Below are positions 1-6,974 of a stretch of 10,480 nt of DNA, piece after piece. The translations under genes and the position numbers were made by a program. A model generated the notes under the pieces. That model saw only the letters and a list, made by a program, of their open reading frames with translations. It was not told where the DNA came from and ran no database searches. The first letter of the stretch is position 1. Every line of letters begins with the position of its first letter. This stretch comes from Xanthobacteraceae bacterium (GTDB lineage: Bacteria > Pseudomonadota > Alphaproteobacteria > Rhizobiales > Xanthobacteraceae). Where the stretch lies: the NCBI GenBank assembly GCA_030037105.1, contig JASHRY010000047.1, positions 1-10,480 on the forward strand, written 5' to 3'.

Positions 1-2
1 CC

Positions 3-1238
3 CGCGCCTATTATTCGGCAAAGCCGTTCGACCAATCCTCGCTGGACGTGCCGCTCGGATCGGGCGCCTACAAGGTCGGCCGCTTCGAGCCCGGCCGCTT
101 CATCGAATATAAGCGCGTCAAGGATTGGTGGGGCGCCGATCTGCCGGTCGCCCGCGGCCAGAACAATTTCGACATCGTGCGTTTCGAATATTATCGCGAC
201 CGCGAGGTCGGCTTCGAAGGTTTTTCCGCCGGAAATTATCTGTTTCGCGAGGAGTTCACCGCGCGCACCTGGGCGACGCGCTACGATTTCCCGGCGGTGA
301 GGAGCGGCCGGGTCAAGAAGGCCGTGCTGCCCGACGACACGCCCTCGGGCGCGCAGGGCTGGTTCATCAATACGCGGCGGAAGAAATTCGCCGATCCGCG
401 GCTGCGCGAGGCGCTGTGCGACGCCTTCGACTTCGAATGGACCAACAAGACGATCATGTACGGCGCCTACGAGCGCACCGTCTCCGTGTTCCAGAACTCG
501 GAGATGATGGCGAAGGGCAAGCCGGACGCCGCGGAGCTTGCGTTGCTCGAGCCGTTCCGCGGGCGTATTCCAGATGAAGTGTTCGGCGAGCCTTACCTGC
601 CGCCGGTGTCGGACGGCTCCGGCCAAGATCGCGCGTTGCTGCGCAAGGCCTCGCAGCTCCTCAAGGAAGCGGGCTGCGCCGTCAAGGACGGCAAGCGCGT
701 GTTGCCGGACGGCGAGCGCGTCACCATCGAGTTCTTGATCGACGAGCCGGCGTTCGAGCCGCACCACATGCAGTTCATCAAGAATCTCGGCGTCCTCGGC
801 ATCGACGCGACGTTGCGCATCGTCGATCCGGTGCAATACCGCGCGCGGCGCGACGGCTTCGATTTCGACATCACCGTCGACCGGTTCAGCTTCTCGGCGA
901 CGCCCGGCGATTCGCTGCGCTCATTCTTCTCCTCGCAGGCGGCGGTGCTGAAAGGCTCGAACAACCTCGCCGGCATCGCCGATCCGGCGGTCGACGCGCT
1001 GATCGACGCCGCCATCGCGGCGCCGACGCGGCCGGCCTTGATCACCGCCTGCCGCGCGCTCGACCGCGTCATCCGCGCCGGCCGTTATTGGATACCGCAC
1101 TGGTACAAGCCCTCGCATTGGATCGCCTATTGGGACGTTTTCGGACGGCCGGCGCGGCAGCCGCGCTACTCCCGCGGCATCCCGGACACCTGGTGGTATG
1201 ATTTCGACAAGGCGGCGAGAATCCAGCAGGCGGGATAA
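3..1238 (+). CDS. yejA: Extracellular solute-binding protein family 5, YejA-like (5' end outside window)
   Basis: This is the C-terminal 411 residues of a periplasmic oligopeptide-binding protein. It should capture peptides and deliver them to the YejB/YejE channel encoded just downstream. The frame is open from base 3, so the first GTG in frame (base 48, within a stretch reading SLDVPLGSGAYKV) is internal and not the start. YejA-type proteins are about 600 residues, so roughly the first third, including the signal peptide, lies off the window. Family hallmarks are PLGSGAYKV, FEPGRFIEYKRV, the WWGADLPV segment, FEYYRD and the GWFINTRRKKFADPRLREAL stretch, all typical of SBP_bac_5 proteins of the Yej subgroup. 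The protein ends with TAA after a WWYDFDKA segment. In Agrobacterium a different binding protein, YepA, sits with YejBEF; the visible part does not let me say whether this gene is closer to YejA or YepA, so the symbol is provisional. Confidence 0.9.
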   Translation, partial: RAYYSAKPFDQSSLDVPLGSGAYKVGRFEPGRFIEYKRVKDWWGADLPVARGQNNFDIVRFEYYRDREVGFEGFSAGNYLFREEFTARTWATRYDFPAVRSGRVKKAVLPDDTPSGAQGWFINTRRKKFADPRLREALCDAFDFEWTNKTIMYGAYERTVSVFQNSEMMAKGKPDAAELALLEPFRGRIPDEVFGEPYLPPVSDGSGQDRALLRKASQLLKEAGCAVKDGKRVLPDGERVTIEFLIDEPAFEPHHMQFIKNLGVLGIDATLRIVDPVQYRARRDGFDFDITVDRFSFSATPGDSLRSFFSSQAAVLKGSNNLAGIADPAVDALIDAAIAAPTRPALITACRALDRVIRAGRYWIPHWYKPSHWIAYWDVFGRPARQPRYSRGIPDTWWYDFDKAARIQQAG

Positions 1239-1260
1239 AGTGCGGAGGCAAATCGAACTG

Positions 1261-1301
1261 CTCCCTCCCCCCTTGCGGGGGAGGGTTAGGGAGGGGGGTG
1301 G
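1261..1301 (+). repeat. GC-rich hairpin / G-run element, first copy of an inverted pair
   Basis: A perfect 9-bp stem is formed by CCCTCCCCC (1263-1271) and GGGGGAGGG (1277-1285), with the 5-base loop CTTGC. The 3' side continues as further G runs (1289-1291, 1293-1298), ending GGGGGTGG at 1294-1301. It lies 22 bases after the stop of the binding-protein gene. There is no T-run after the stem, so it is not a standard intrinsic terminator. It resembles a short repeat (CCTCCCCC-loop-GGGGGAGG) that I remember as frequent between genes in alphaproteobacteria. Copy number in this genome cannot be seen from here. Confidence 0.75.
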
Positions 1302-1342
1302 TGCGGCGACGCAAAAGCGGCGCCGAAAATGATAGACCCAGG

Positions 1343-1380
1343 ACCCTCCACCCCCACCCCTCCCCCAAGCGGGAGGGGAC
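1343..1380 (-). repeat. GC-rich hairpin, second copy in opposite orientation
   Basis: CCCCTCCC (1357-1364) pairs perfectly with GGGAGGGG (1371-1378) around a 6-base loop, CCAAGC. The reverse complement of 1343-1380 resembles the 1261-1301 element: a C-rich arm, a CTTG-type loop, a G-rich arm, then a GTGG run. The two are therefore copies of one element facing each other, 41 bases apart. The 3' arm is also the ribosome binding site of the next gene. Confidence 0.7.
1371..1378 (+). promoter_or_regulatory. yejB ribosome binding site buried in a hairpin arm
   Basis: GGGAGGGG is the only strong Shine-Dalgarno sequence before yejB. The GGAGG core (1372-1376) is 5 bases before the ATG at 1382 and 17 bases before the ATG at 1394, so it favours 1382. 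All eight bases are paired in the perfect hairpin 1357-1378, so the site would be closed in that fold. Confidence 0.55.
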
Positions 1381-1381
1381 C

Positions 1382-2509
1382 ATGGGACCGACGATGGCCG
1401 CCTACATCATCCGCCGCATCCTGCTCATGATCCCCACGATCTTCGGGATCATGCTGGTGTCGTTCGTCGTGGTGCAGTTCGCACCCGGCGGCCCGGTGGA
1501 ACGGGTCATCGCCCAACTTTCCGGCATCGATACCGGTGCCACTTCGCGCATTTCCGGTTCCGCCGGCGGCGACTTCGGCGCCCGCGGCGCGCTACAGGGC
1601 GGCTCCCGGCTCAACGCCGTCAACGCCAAATATCGCGGCGCCGAGGGACTCGATCCGGAATTCATCAAGAGCCTGGAAAAGCAGTTCGGCTTCGACAAGC
1701 CGGCCTACCAGCGCTTCTTCCTCATGCTTTGGAACTATCTGCGCTTCGATTTCGGCAAGAGCTATTTCCGCGACGTGAGCGTGCTTGAGCTGATCAAGGA
1801 GAAGCTGCCGGTCTCGATCTCGCTCGGCGTCTGGATGACGCTCATCAGCTACCTGATCTCGATCCCGCTCGGCATCCGCAAGGCGGCGCGCGACGGCTCG
1901 CAGTTCGACATGTGGACCTCCGGCGTCATCATCGTCGGCTACGCCATCCCCGGGTTCCTGTTCGCGATCCTGCTCATCATCCTGTTCGCCGGCGGCTCGT
2001 TCCTCGACATCTTTCCGCTCCGCGGCCTGACCTCGGACGACTGGGCGCAATTTCCCTGGTGGCACAAAATCCTCGATTACTTCTGGCACTTGACGCTGCC
2101 GATCGTTTCCATGGGGCTCGCCGCCTTCGCCACCATGACGCTGCTCACCAAGAACTCGTTCCTCGAGGAGATGCGCAAGCAATACGTGCTCACGGCTCGG
2201 GCCAAGGGCTGCTCCGAACGGCAGGTGCTCTACGGCCATATCTTCCGCAACGCCATGCTGCTGGTGATCGCCGGCTTTCCCGGTGCCTTCGTCGGCGCCT
2301 TCTTCGCCGGCTCGCTCCTGATCGAGACCATCTTCTCGCTCGACGGCCTCGGGCTCCTGAGTTTCGAGAGCGTGCTCAACCGCGATTATCCGGTGGTGTT
2401 CGCCAATCTCTACATTTTCGCGCTTATCGGCCTGGTCGTGAACCTGATTTCCGATCTGACCTACACCTGGATCGATCCGCGCATCGATTTCGAGACGCGG
2501 GAGGTGTGA
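1382..2509 (+). CDS. yejB: Oligopeptide ABC transporter permease YejB
   Basis: Inner-membrane permease, one half of the channel of the Yej peptide importer. It has 375 residues from this start, against about 364 in E. coli YejB. Visible features in order: N-terminal membrane segment (about 10-33) ending in the QFAPGGPVE motif typical of DppB/OppB-type permeases; a periplasmic stretch (about 40-110) with the conserved YRGAEGLDPEF and FGFDKP; membrane segments near 145-168, 179-203, 236-258, 291-315 and 338-360; and the EAA coupling loop at about 262-291 (QYVLTARAKGCSERQVL), which contacts the ATPase. It ends in IDPRIDF like its relatives. ATG 1382 fits the Shine-Dalgarno spacing. ATG 1394 (MAAYIIRR) fits the family N-terminus (E. 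coli begins MGAYLIRR) and is a real alternative giving 371 residues. It ends one base before yejE. Confidence 0.95.
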   Translation: MGPTMAAYIIRRILLMIPTIFGIMLVSFVVVQFAPGGPVERVIAQLSGIDTGATSRISGSAGGDFGARGALQGGSRLNAVNAKYRGAEGLDPEFIKSLEKQFGFDKPAYQRFFLMLWNYLRFDFGKSYFRDVSVLELIKEKLPVSISLGVWMTLISYLISIPLGIRKAARDGSQFDMWTSGVIIVGYAIPGFLFAILLIILFAGGSFLDIFPLRGLTSDDWAQFPWWHKILDYFWHLTLPIVSMGLAAFATMTLLTKNSFLEEMRKQYVLTARAKGCSERQVLYGHIFRNAMLLVIAGFPGAFVGAFFAGSLLIETIFSLDGLGLLSFESVLNRDYPVVFANLYIFALIGLVVNLISDLTYTWIDPRIDFETREV

Positions 2510-2510
2510 C

Positions 2511-3692
2511 GTGGAGGCGAGACTCGGCGCCAAGACGCCGGAGACCGCGCCGGTCGGACCGTTCGGCCTTGCCGTTCCGCCGGCGGCGCGCCGCGTCGCG
2601 CTCTCCCCGCTCAACATGCGGCGCTGGCGCAATTTCAAGGCCAATCGGCGCGGTTACTGGTCGTTCTGGATCTTCCTCGTTTTGTTCGTGATCTCGCTCG
2701 GCGCCGAGTTCATCGCCAACGACAAGCCGCTCTATGTGCGCTACGACGGCAAATCCTACTTTCCCGTCTTCTTCTCCTATCCGGAGACCGCCTTCGGCGG
2801 CGACTTCGAGACCGCGGCGGACTACCGCGATCCCTATGTGCAGAAGCTGATCGCGGACAAGGGCGGCAGCATGATCTGGCCGCCGATCCGCTATTCCTAT
2901 AACACCCACAACCTCGATCTGCCGACGCCGGCGCCCTCGCCGCCGACCTGGCTGCTGAGCGAAGCGCAATGCAAGCCCGTGGTCGAGCGCAAGCACCTCC
3001 ACGGCTGCCGCGATCTCGAATACAATTGGCTCGGCACCGACGACCAGGGCCGCGACGTGCTGGCGCGGCTCATCTACGGCTTCCGCATCTCGGTGTTGTT
3101 CGGCCTCATCCTGACCGTCGTGTCTTCGATCATCGGCGTCGCCGCCGGCGCCGTGCAGGGCTATTTCGGCGGCTGGACCGATCTTCTGTTCCAGCGCTTC
3201 ATCGAAATCTGGACCTCGGTGCCGGAGCTTTATCTCTTGCTCATCATCTCCTCGGTGCTGGTCCCCGGCTTTTTCGTGCTGCTCGGAATTCTTTTGTTGT
3301 TCTCATGGGTGCGGCTCGTCGGGCTGGTACGCGCTGAGTTCCTGCGCGGTCGCAATTTCGAATACATAATGGCGGCGCGCGCGCTCGGCGTGTCCAATGC
3401 GGTCATCATGTTCCGCCACCTCTTGCCGAACGCCATGGTGGCGACGATGACGTTCGTTCCCTTCATCATGTCGTCGTCGGTGATGACGCTCACCGCCCTC
3501 GACTTCCTCGGCTTCGGCCTGCCGCCGGGCTCGCCTTCGCTCGGCGAACTCCTCTCCCAGGGCAAGGCCAACGTGCAGGCGCCGTGGCTCGGATTGACCG
3601 GCTTCTTCAGCTTGGCGCTGATGCTCTCGCTCCTCATCTTCGTCGGCGAAGCGGTGCGCGACGCTTTCGATCCGAGAAAGATCTACGCATAA
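2511..3692 (+). CDS. yejE: Oligopeptide ABC transporter permease YejE
   Basis: Second channel permease of the Yej importer, partner of YejB. It has 393 residues. The start is GTG at 2511, one base after the yejB stop, with GGGAGG (2499-2504) six bases upstream, which suggests tight translational coupling. Family features: LSPLNMRRWRNFKANRRGYW (31-50) before the first membrane span (about 50-68); the SELIANDKP-like segment AEFIANDKP; a periplasmic part; WLGTDDQGRDVLARLIYG (173-190); membrane spans from about 192 onward; the EAA loop at 284-308 (YIMAARALGVSNAVI, then RHLLPNA); DFLGFGLPPGSPSLGELL; and a C-terminal GEAVRDAFDPRK. It is about 50 residues longer than E. coli YejE (341). Much of that lies in a 30-residue N-terminal extension and an insert at about 146-168 carrying two cysteines (C154, C166). 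Confidence 0.96.
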   Translation: MEARLGAKTPETAPVGPFGLAVPPAARRVALSPLNMRRWRNFKANRRGYWSFWIFLVLFVISLGAEFIANDKPLYVRYDGKSYFPVFFSYPETAFGGDFETAADYRDPYVQKLIADKGGSMIWPPIRYSYNTHNLDLPTPAPSPPTWLLSEAQCKPVVERKHLHGCRDLEYNWLGTDDQGRDVLARLIYGFRISVLFGLILTVVSSIIGVAAGAVQGYFGGWTDLLFQRFIEIWTSVPELYLLLIISSVLVPGFFVLLGILLLFSWVRLVGLVRAEFLRGRNFEYIMAARALGVSNAVIMFRHLLPNAMVATMTFVPFIMSSSVMTLTALDFLGFGLPPGSPSLGELLSQGKANVQAPWLGLTGFFSLALMLSLLIFVGEAVRDAFDPRKIYA

Positions 3693-3736
3693 TGCGAACT
3701 GACCTGCTTGCAGCGGCGGCTTTGCGGCGAGAATAA

Positions 3737-5368
3737 ATGACCGAGCCCCTGCTCTCCATCCGCGACCTCGCGGTCGCCTTCCGCCACGGCGGCGGCCAGG
3801 AGACGCTCGCCGTCGATCGCATCTCGTTCGACATCGGCACGGGCGAGACCGTGGGGCTGGTCGGCGAATCGGGCTCCGGAAAATCGGTGACGGCGCTCTC
3901 GATCCTCAAGCTCCTGCCCTATCCGACGGCGCAGCATCCCTCCGGCAGCGTCGTCTTCAAGGGCCGCGACCTGCTGCGGCTCTCCGAGCGCGACATGCGG
4001 CGCGTGCGCGGCGACGACATCACCATCGTCTTCCAGGAGCCAATGACCTCGCTCAACCCGCTGCACACGATCGAGAAGCAGATCGGCGAAATTCTGCTGC
4101 TGCATCGGGGCCTCACCGGCGAGCCCGCGCGCCGGCGCACCGTCGAGGTGCTCGCCCAAGTCGGCATTCCCGATCCGCAGAGCCGCCTCGGCAGCTATCC
4201 GCATCAGCTCTCGGGCGGCCAGCGCCAGCGGGTGATGATCGCCATGGCGCTCGCCAACGAGCCGGACCTGCTCATCGCCGACGAGCCGACCACCGCGCTC
4301 GACGTCACGGTCCAGGCGCAAATCATCGAACTCCTCAGAGACATCAAGAAGCGGCTCGGCATGTCGCTTCTGTTCATCACCCACGATCTCGGCATCGTGC
4401 GCAAGATTGCCGACAGGGTCTGCGTCATGAAGGAGGGCCGCATCGTCGAGCAAGGCGCGGTCGAGCGCATCTTTGCGGCGCCCGAGCATCCCTATACACG
4501 CGCGCTGCTCGCCGCCGAGCCGAAGCCCGACCCCGCCCCGCCGCAACCCGACGCGCCGATGGTGCTGGAGACGACGGACCTCAAAGTCTGGTTCCCGATC
4601 AAGCGCGGCGTGCTGCGCCGGGTCGTCGGCCATATCAAAGCGGTCGACGGAGTGTCGATCGCGCTGCGCAAGGGCGAAACGCTCGGCGTCGTCGGCGAAT
4701 CCGGCTCCGGCAAGACCTCGCTCGGCCTCGCCATCCTGCGGCTCATTTCGTCGGACGGGCCGATCGTGTTCATGGGCAACAAGCTGCAGGGCCTACGCTT
4801 CCGGGAGATGCGCCCGTTCCGCCGCGACATGCAGATCGTGTTCCAGGACCCCTACGGCTCGCTCTCGCCGCGCCTATCGGTCGCCGAGATCATCAAGGAA
4901 GGATTGAAGGTGCACCATCCGCGCATGGCCGAGCGCGAGCGCGACGAGCGCGTCATCCGCGCGCTGGCCGACGTCGGGCTCGACCCGGCGACGCGCTTCC
5001 GCTTCCCGCACGAATTTTCCGGCGGCCAACGCCAGCGCATAGCGGTCGCGCGCGCGGTCGTGCTCGAGCCGAGCTTCGTCGTGCTCGACGAGCCGACGAG
5101 CGCGCTCGACATGCTGATCCAGTCGCAGATGGTCGATCTGCTCCGCGACCTGCAGAAGCGGCGCAATCTGACTTATCTGTTCATCTCGCACGATCTGCGG
5201 GTCGTCGCCGCGTTGGCGAGCCGGCTGGTGGTGATGCGGCAAGGCAAGGTGGTCGAGGCGGGCGAGGCCGCCGAACTGTTCCGCCACCCTAAAAGCGATT
5301 ATACGCGCGCGCTGTTCGCCGCCGCATTCAATCTGGAGACCGCGCCCGCGGGCGTGGTGGCGCAGTAA
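3737..5368 (+). CDS. yejF: Oligopeptide ABC transporter double ATPase YejF
   Basis: Cytoplasmic ATPase that powers the Yej peptide importer, with two nucleotide-binding domains fused in one 543-residue chain (E. coli YejF is about 529). Domain 1: Walker A GESGSGKS 43-50, Q-loop Q100, signature LSGGQ 158-162, Walker B LLIADE ending D182-E183, switch H216. A linker with the HPYTRALL motif of oligopeptide ATPases (251-258) and a Pro-rich stretch (about 262-274) follows. Domain 2: Walker A GESGSGKT 320-327, Q370, signature FSGGQ 427-431, Walker B D451-E452, H485. All catalytic motifs of both domains are intact. The ATG at 3737 follows a 44-base gap after yejE with only a weak GGCGAGA ribosome site. 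The second domain's signature begins with F rather than L, a conservative change. It is the last gene of the operon in this window. Confidence 0.97.
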   Translation: MTEPLLSIRDLAVAFRHGGGQETLAVDRISFDIGTGETVGLVGESGSGKSVTALSILKLLPYPTAQHPSGSVVFKGRDLLRLSERDMRRVRGDDITIVFQEPMTSLNPLHTIEKQIGEILLLHRGLTGEPARRRTVEVLAQVGIPDPQSRLGSYPHQLSGGQRQRVMIAMALANEPDLLIADEPTTALDVTVQAQIIELLRDIKKRLGMSLLFITHDLGIVRKIADRVCVMKEGRIVEQGAVERIFAAPEHPYTRALLAAEPKPDPAPPQPDAPMVLETTDLKVWFPIKRGVLRRVVGHIKAVDGVSIALRKGETLGVVGESGSGKTSLGLAILRLISSDGPIVFMGNKLQGLRFREMRPFRRDMQIVFQDPYGSLSPRLSVAEIIKEGLKVHHPRMAERERDERVIRALADVGLDPATRFRFPHEFSGGQRQRIAVARAVVLEPSFVVLDEPTSALDMLIQSQMVDLLRDLQKRRNLTYLFISHDLRVVAALASRLVVMRQGKVVEAGEAAELFRHPKSDYTRALFAAAFNLETAPAGVVAQ

Positions 5369-5454
5369 TCGTCCGCTCGTCCCCGCAGCGGCGGAGACCC
5401 GGCCATTGGCACATTATGACGCCGACTCCCGCCGTCGCTGCAACGAGCGGACGA
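5369..5454. repeat. Imperfect inverted repeat between convergent genes
   Basis: The outer arms TCGTCCGCTCGT (5369-5380) and ACGAGCGGACGA (5443-5454) are perfect 12-base complements. Inside them GCAGCG...GCGG (5385-5394) can pair imperfectly with the complement of 5429-5441. The element begins directly after the yejF stop codon. A transcript in either direction would fold into a long stem. No T-run follows it, so it may slow or protect transcripts rather than act as a classic terminator. Confidence 0.7.
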
Positions 5455-5487
5455 CAAATCACACCGAATCCGGTTGATCAGTTCGCC

Positions 5488-5587
5488 GTCATTCCGGATC
5501 GCCGCGCAGCGGCGAGTCCGGAATCCATATTCCTTGCGCTGGGGTTGTGGATTTCGGGCTCCTCGCTTCGCTCGGCCCTGGAATGAC
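5488..5587. repeat. REP-like palindromic element bounded by GTCATTCC / GGAATGAC
   Basis: The ends GTCATTCC (5488-5495) and GGAATGAC (5580-5587) are inverted. Within it TTCCGGA...GCCGC and GCGGC...TCCGGAA form a hairpin at 5492-5523 with loop GCA, and GGGC/GCCC around CTCGCTTCGCTCG forms a second near 5556-5578. Intergenic repeats with GTCATTCCGG ends are, from memory, abundant in Bradyrhizobium-like genomes. Together with 5369-5454 it fills nearly all of the gap between yejF and the cytochrome gene. Confidence 0.7.
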
Positions 5588-5623
5588 AAATCGGGAATCA
5601 ATCGGGCAGAATCCGATCACGCG

Positions 5624-6163
5624 TCATTTCGGCGCTTGCGCGACCGTCTCGCCTGGGGGCAGGACTCTGAACGTGAACAACGTGTTCTTCTCGCCCGGCT
5701 TGAACGGCCCGACCACCTCGTGCTTGACCGCCGGTATGTTGTGGAGAAATGCGATGACCGCCGCCACATCCTCTTTGGTCATGTAGGAAAACGCGTGGTA
5801 GGGCATGATCGGCGCCAATTGGCGGCCGTCCGGACGCTTTCCCGTGGTAATCGCCGCCGCGATTTGCGCGTCGGTCCAGTTACCGATCCCGGTCTCCTTG
5901 TCCGGAGTGATATTCCTGCCGGCGAAAGCGCCGAGACCCGGGATCTCGAACGCCACGTCCGACCCGCCGAGATACTTGGACATGTCCGGCTTGCCCAGGA
6001 AGAATCCGGGCGTGTGGCAGTCGTTGCAACTCGCCAGCGTGACCAGGTACTTGCCGCGCTCGATCTGCGACTCGGCGTGAGCACGCGACAAAAAGATCGT
6101 TCCCGCGGCAAGAGCGGCCGCGCCGACAACGCCGACGGCAACAGCGGCAACTGAAAGTCGCAT
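5624..6163 (-). CDS. Small exported mono-haem cytochrome c
   Basis: A 179-residue class I c-type cytochrome that should carry electrons in the periplasm. Residues 1-30 form a signal peptide or anchor (hydrophobic 5-25, possible cleavage after AHA at 30). The single haem motif is CNDCH (46-50). M120 in APIMPYHAF is the likely sixth haem ligand. The stretch GRNITPDKETGIGNWTDAQI is typical of cytochrome subunits of membrane alcohol/aldehyde dehydrogenases and molybdenum hydroxylases, which usually have three haem domains; here there is one. The start at 6163 has a strong purine-rich ribosome site (GGGGGAGGGG, 3 bases after which GATC-type spacing leads to ATG). No dehydrogenase or oxidase gene is adjacent, so the partner is unknown. 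The 179-base gap before it on its own strand suggests its own promoter, but I could not identify convincing -35/-10 boxes. Confidence 0.9.
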   Translation of the reverse strand: MRLSVAAVAVGVVGAAALAAGTIFLSRAHAESQIERGKYLVTLASCNDCHTPGFFLGKPDMSKYLGGSDVAFEIPGLGAFAGRNITPDKETGIGNWTDAQIAAAITTGKRPDGRQLAPIMPYHAFSYMTKEDVAAVIAFLHNIPAVKHEVVGPFKPGEKNTLFTFRVLPPGETVAQAPK

Positions 6164-6342
6164 GATCCCCTCCCCCTTTTTGCAACCTATGATTCAATAA
6201 ATCCCTGCGCGAGTTCATTGCGCAAAAGGAAGGTTATACGGGTTCCAATGAAAGGCAAGGGCGGAAACATGAGGCGCTTGCCCAACTTTTCGCGGCCATC
6301 ACGCAATCAATCCGTCCCACCGTCTGAATGCCTTGCGGGGAA

Positions 6343-6921
6343 TCATCCCTCGCGCACGCGCCTTTCGTGCCAATGCCACCAGATTACGACGCCAACACCG
6401 ATAACGACCGCCGCCAGCAGCACCAACAGCAAGGCCGAGTTTTCGATCCAGGCGATGGCCGGAATGCCGAACGCCATGATCAGCCCGAGCAGACAGACTT
6501 GCCAGGACAGGACTTGTATGCCGGCGGTAAAGGCCCCGAGCGCCAACAAGGTGAAAATCGCGAGCGCCGTCGCGCTGGCGCTGAAATTTCTTTGCACGCT
6601 CGGCAGCAACAGCATGTTCATAACCAAGAGGAACGCAAACCAATGCAGCGCTTGCGTCACCACCAGGCGCAATCGTCCGGTTTTGTCGGCCGCCTCCTGC
6701 CAGCCGGCGCCGACGCAGACAAGCGCGATGATCGGCGCGAGAATCTCCCAATAACCGACGATCGGCTTTTTGGAGAAGCTCGTATAGGCAACGCCGGCAA
6801 TGGTAAGGATCAACACCAGAGTAAAGGGCAGTTCCCTGATCCAGAAGCTCAAGCGGCGCGGCGGATGCGTTGCGGAGGCTTGCGCAGCGGTGGAACGTGC
6901 TGTCGGCTCGGTGTTGCTCAT
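6343..6921 (-). CDS. Multi-span membrane protein of unknown function
   Basis: I do not recognise this 192-residue protein. It has a polar N-terminus (1-28, rich in Ser, Thr, Ala) and then about six hydrophobic segments (near 32-50, 56-74, 88-106, 114-135, 137-156 and 161-181), followed by a short basic tail with WWHWHERRVR. Polar or charged residues between helices include KKPIVGYW (51-58), WQEAADKTGR (74-83) and PSVQRNF (107-113). The frame stays open far upstream into the preceding gene, but ATG 6921 is chosen because GGAG lies 8 bases before it and the translation upstream is a shadow of the NlpC/P60 gene. It follows that gene by 53 bases on the same strand and may be co-transcribed with it. 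No signature residues point to a transported substrate. Confidence 0.8.
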   Translation of the reverse strand: MSNTEPTARSTAAQASATHPPRRLSFWIRELPFTLVLILTIAGVAYTSFSKKPIVGYWEILAPIIALVCVGAGWQEAADKTGRLRLVVTQALHWFAFLLVMNMLLLPSVQRNFSASATALAIFTLLALGAFTAGIQVLSWQVCLLGLIMAFGIPAIAWIENSALLLVLLAAVVIGVGVVIWWHWHERRVREG

Positions 6922-6974
6922 TGCATTCGCTCCAAGCCTTAAAGGTAGATCAGCCAGAGCGGCGACGCCACCTC

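Noticed and set aside
1298..1381. Upstream extension of yejB to the GTG at 1298
   Set aside because: The added residues would be encoded by the intergenic repeat and have no relation to the YejB N-terminus. Start codons at 1382 and 1394 are far better supported.
1592..2644. A 350-codon open frame on the - strand across yejB and the start of yejE
   Set aside because: Composition is biased (Glu, Asp, Arg, Gly) with no motif, and it overlaps two clear permease genes. It is a shadow of GC-rich coding sequence.
3683..4633. A 316-codon open frame on the - strand opposite yejF
   Set aside because: Low-complexity charged translation opposite an ATPase whose catalytic motifs are all intact.
6233..6258. 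Possible promoter on the - strand for the cytochrome gene (TTGCCT and TATAAC)
   Set aside because: The two boxes are only 14 bases apart, too short for a standard sigma-70 promoter, and the -35 match is weak.
6940..6974. A short GTG-started frame (10 codons, VASPLWLIYL) between the NlpC/P60 gene and the membrane-protein gene
   Set aside because: The GTG is directly attached to the GGAG, leaving no spacing, and it is merely the in-frame continuation after the NlpC/P60 stop codon. Too short to support.
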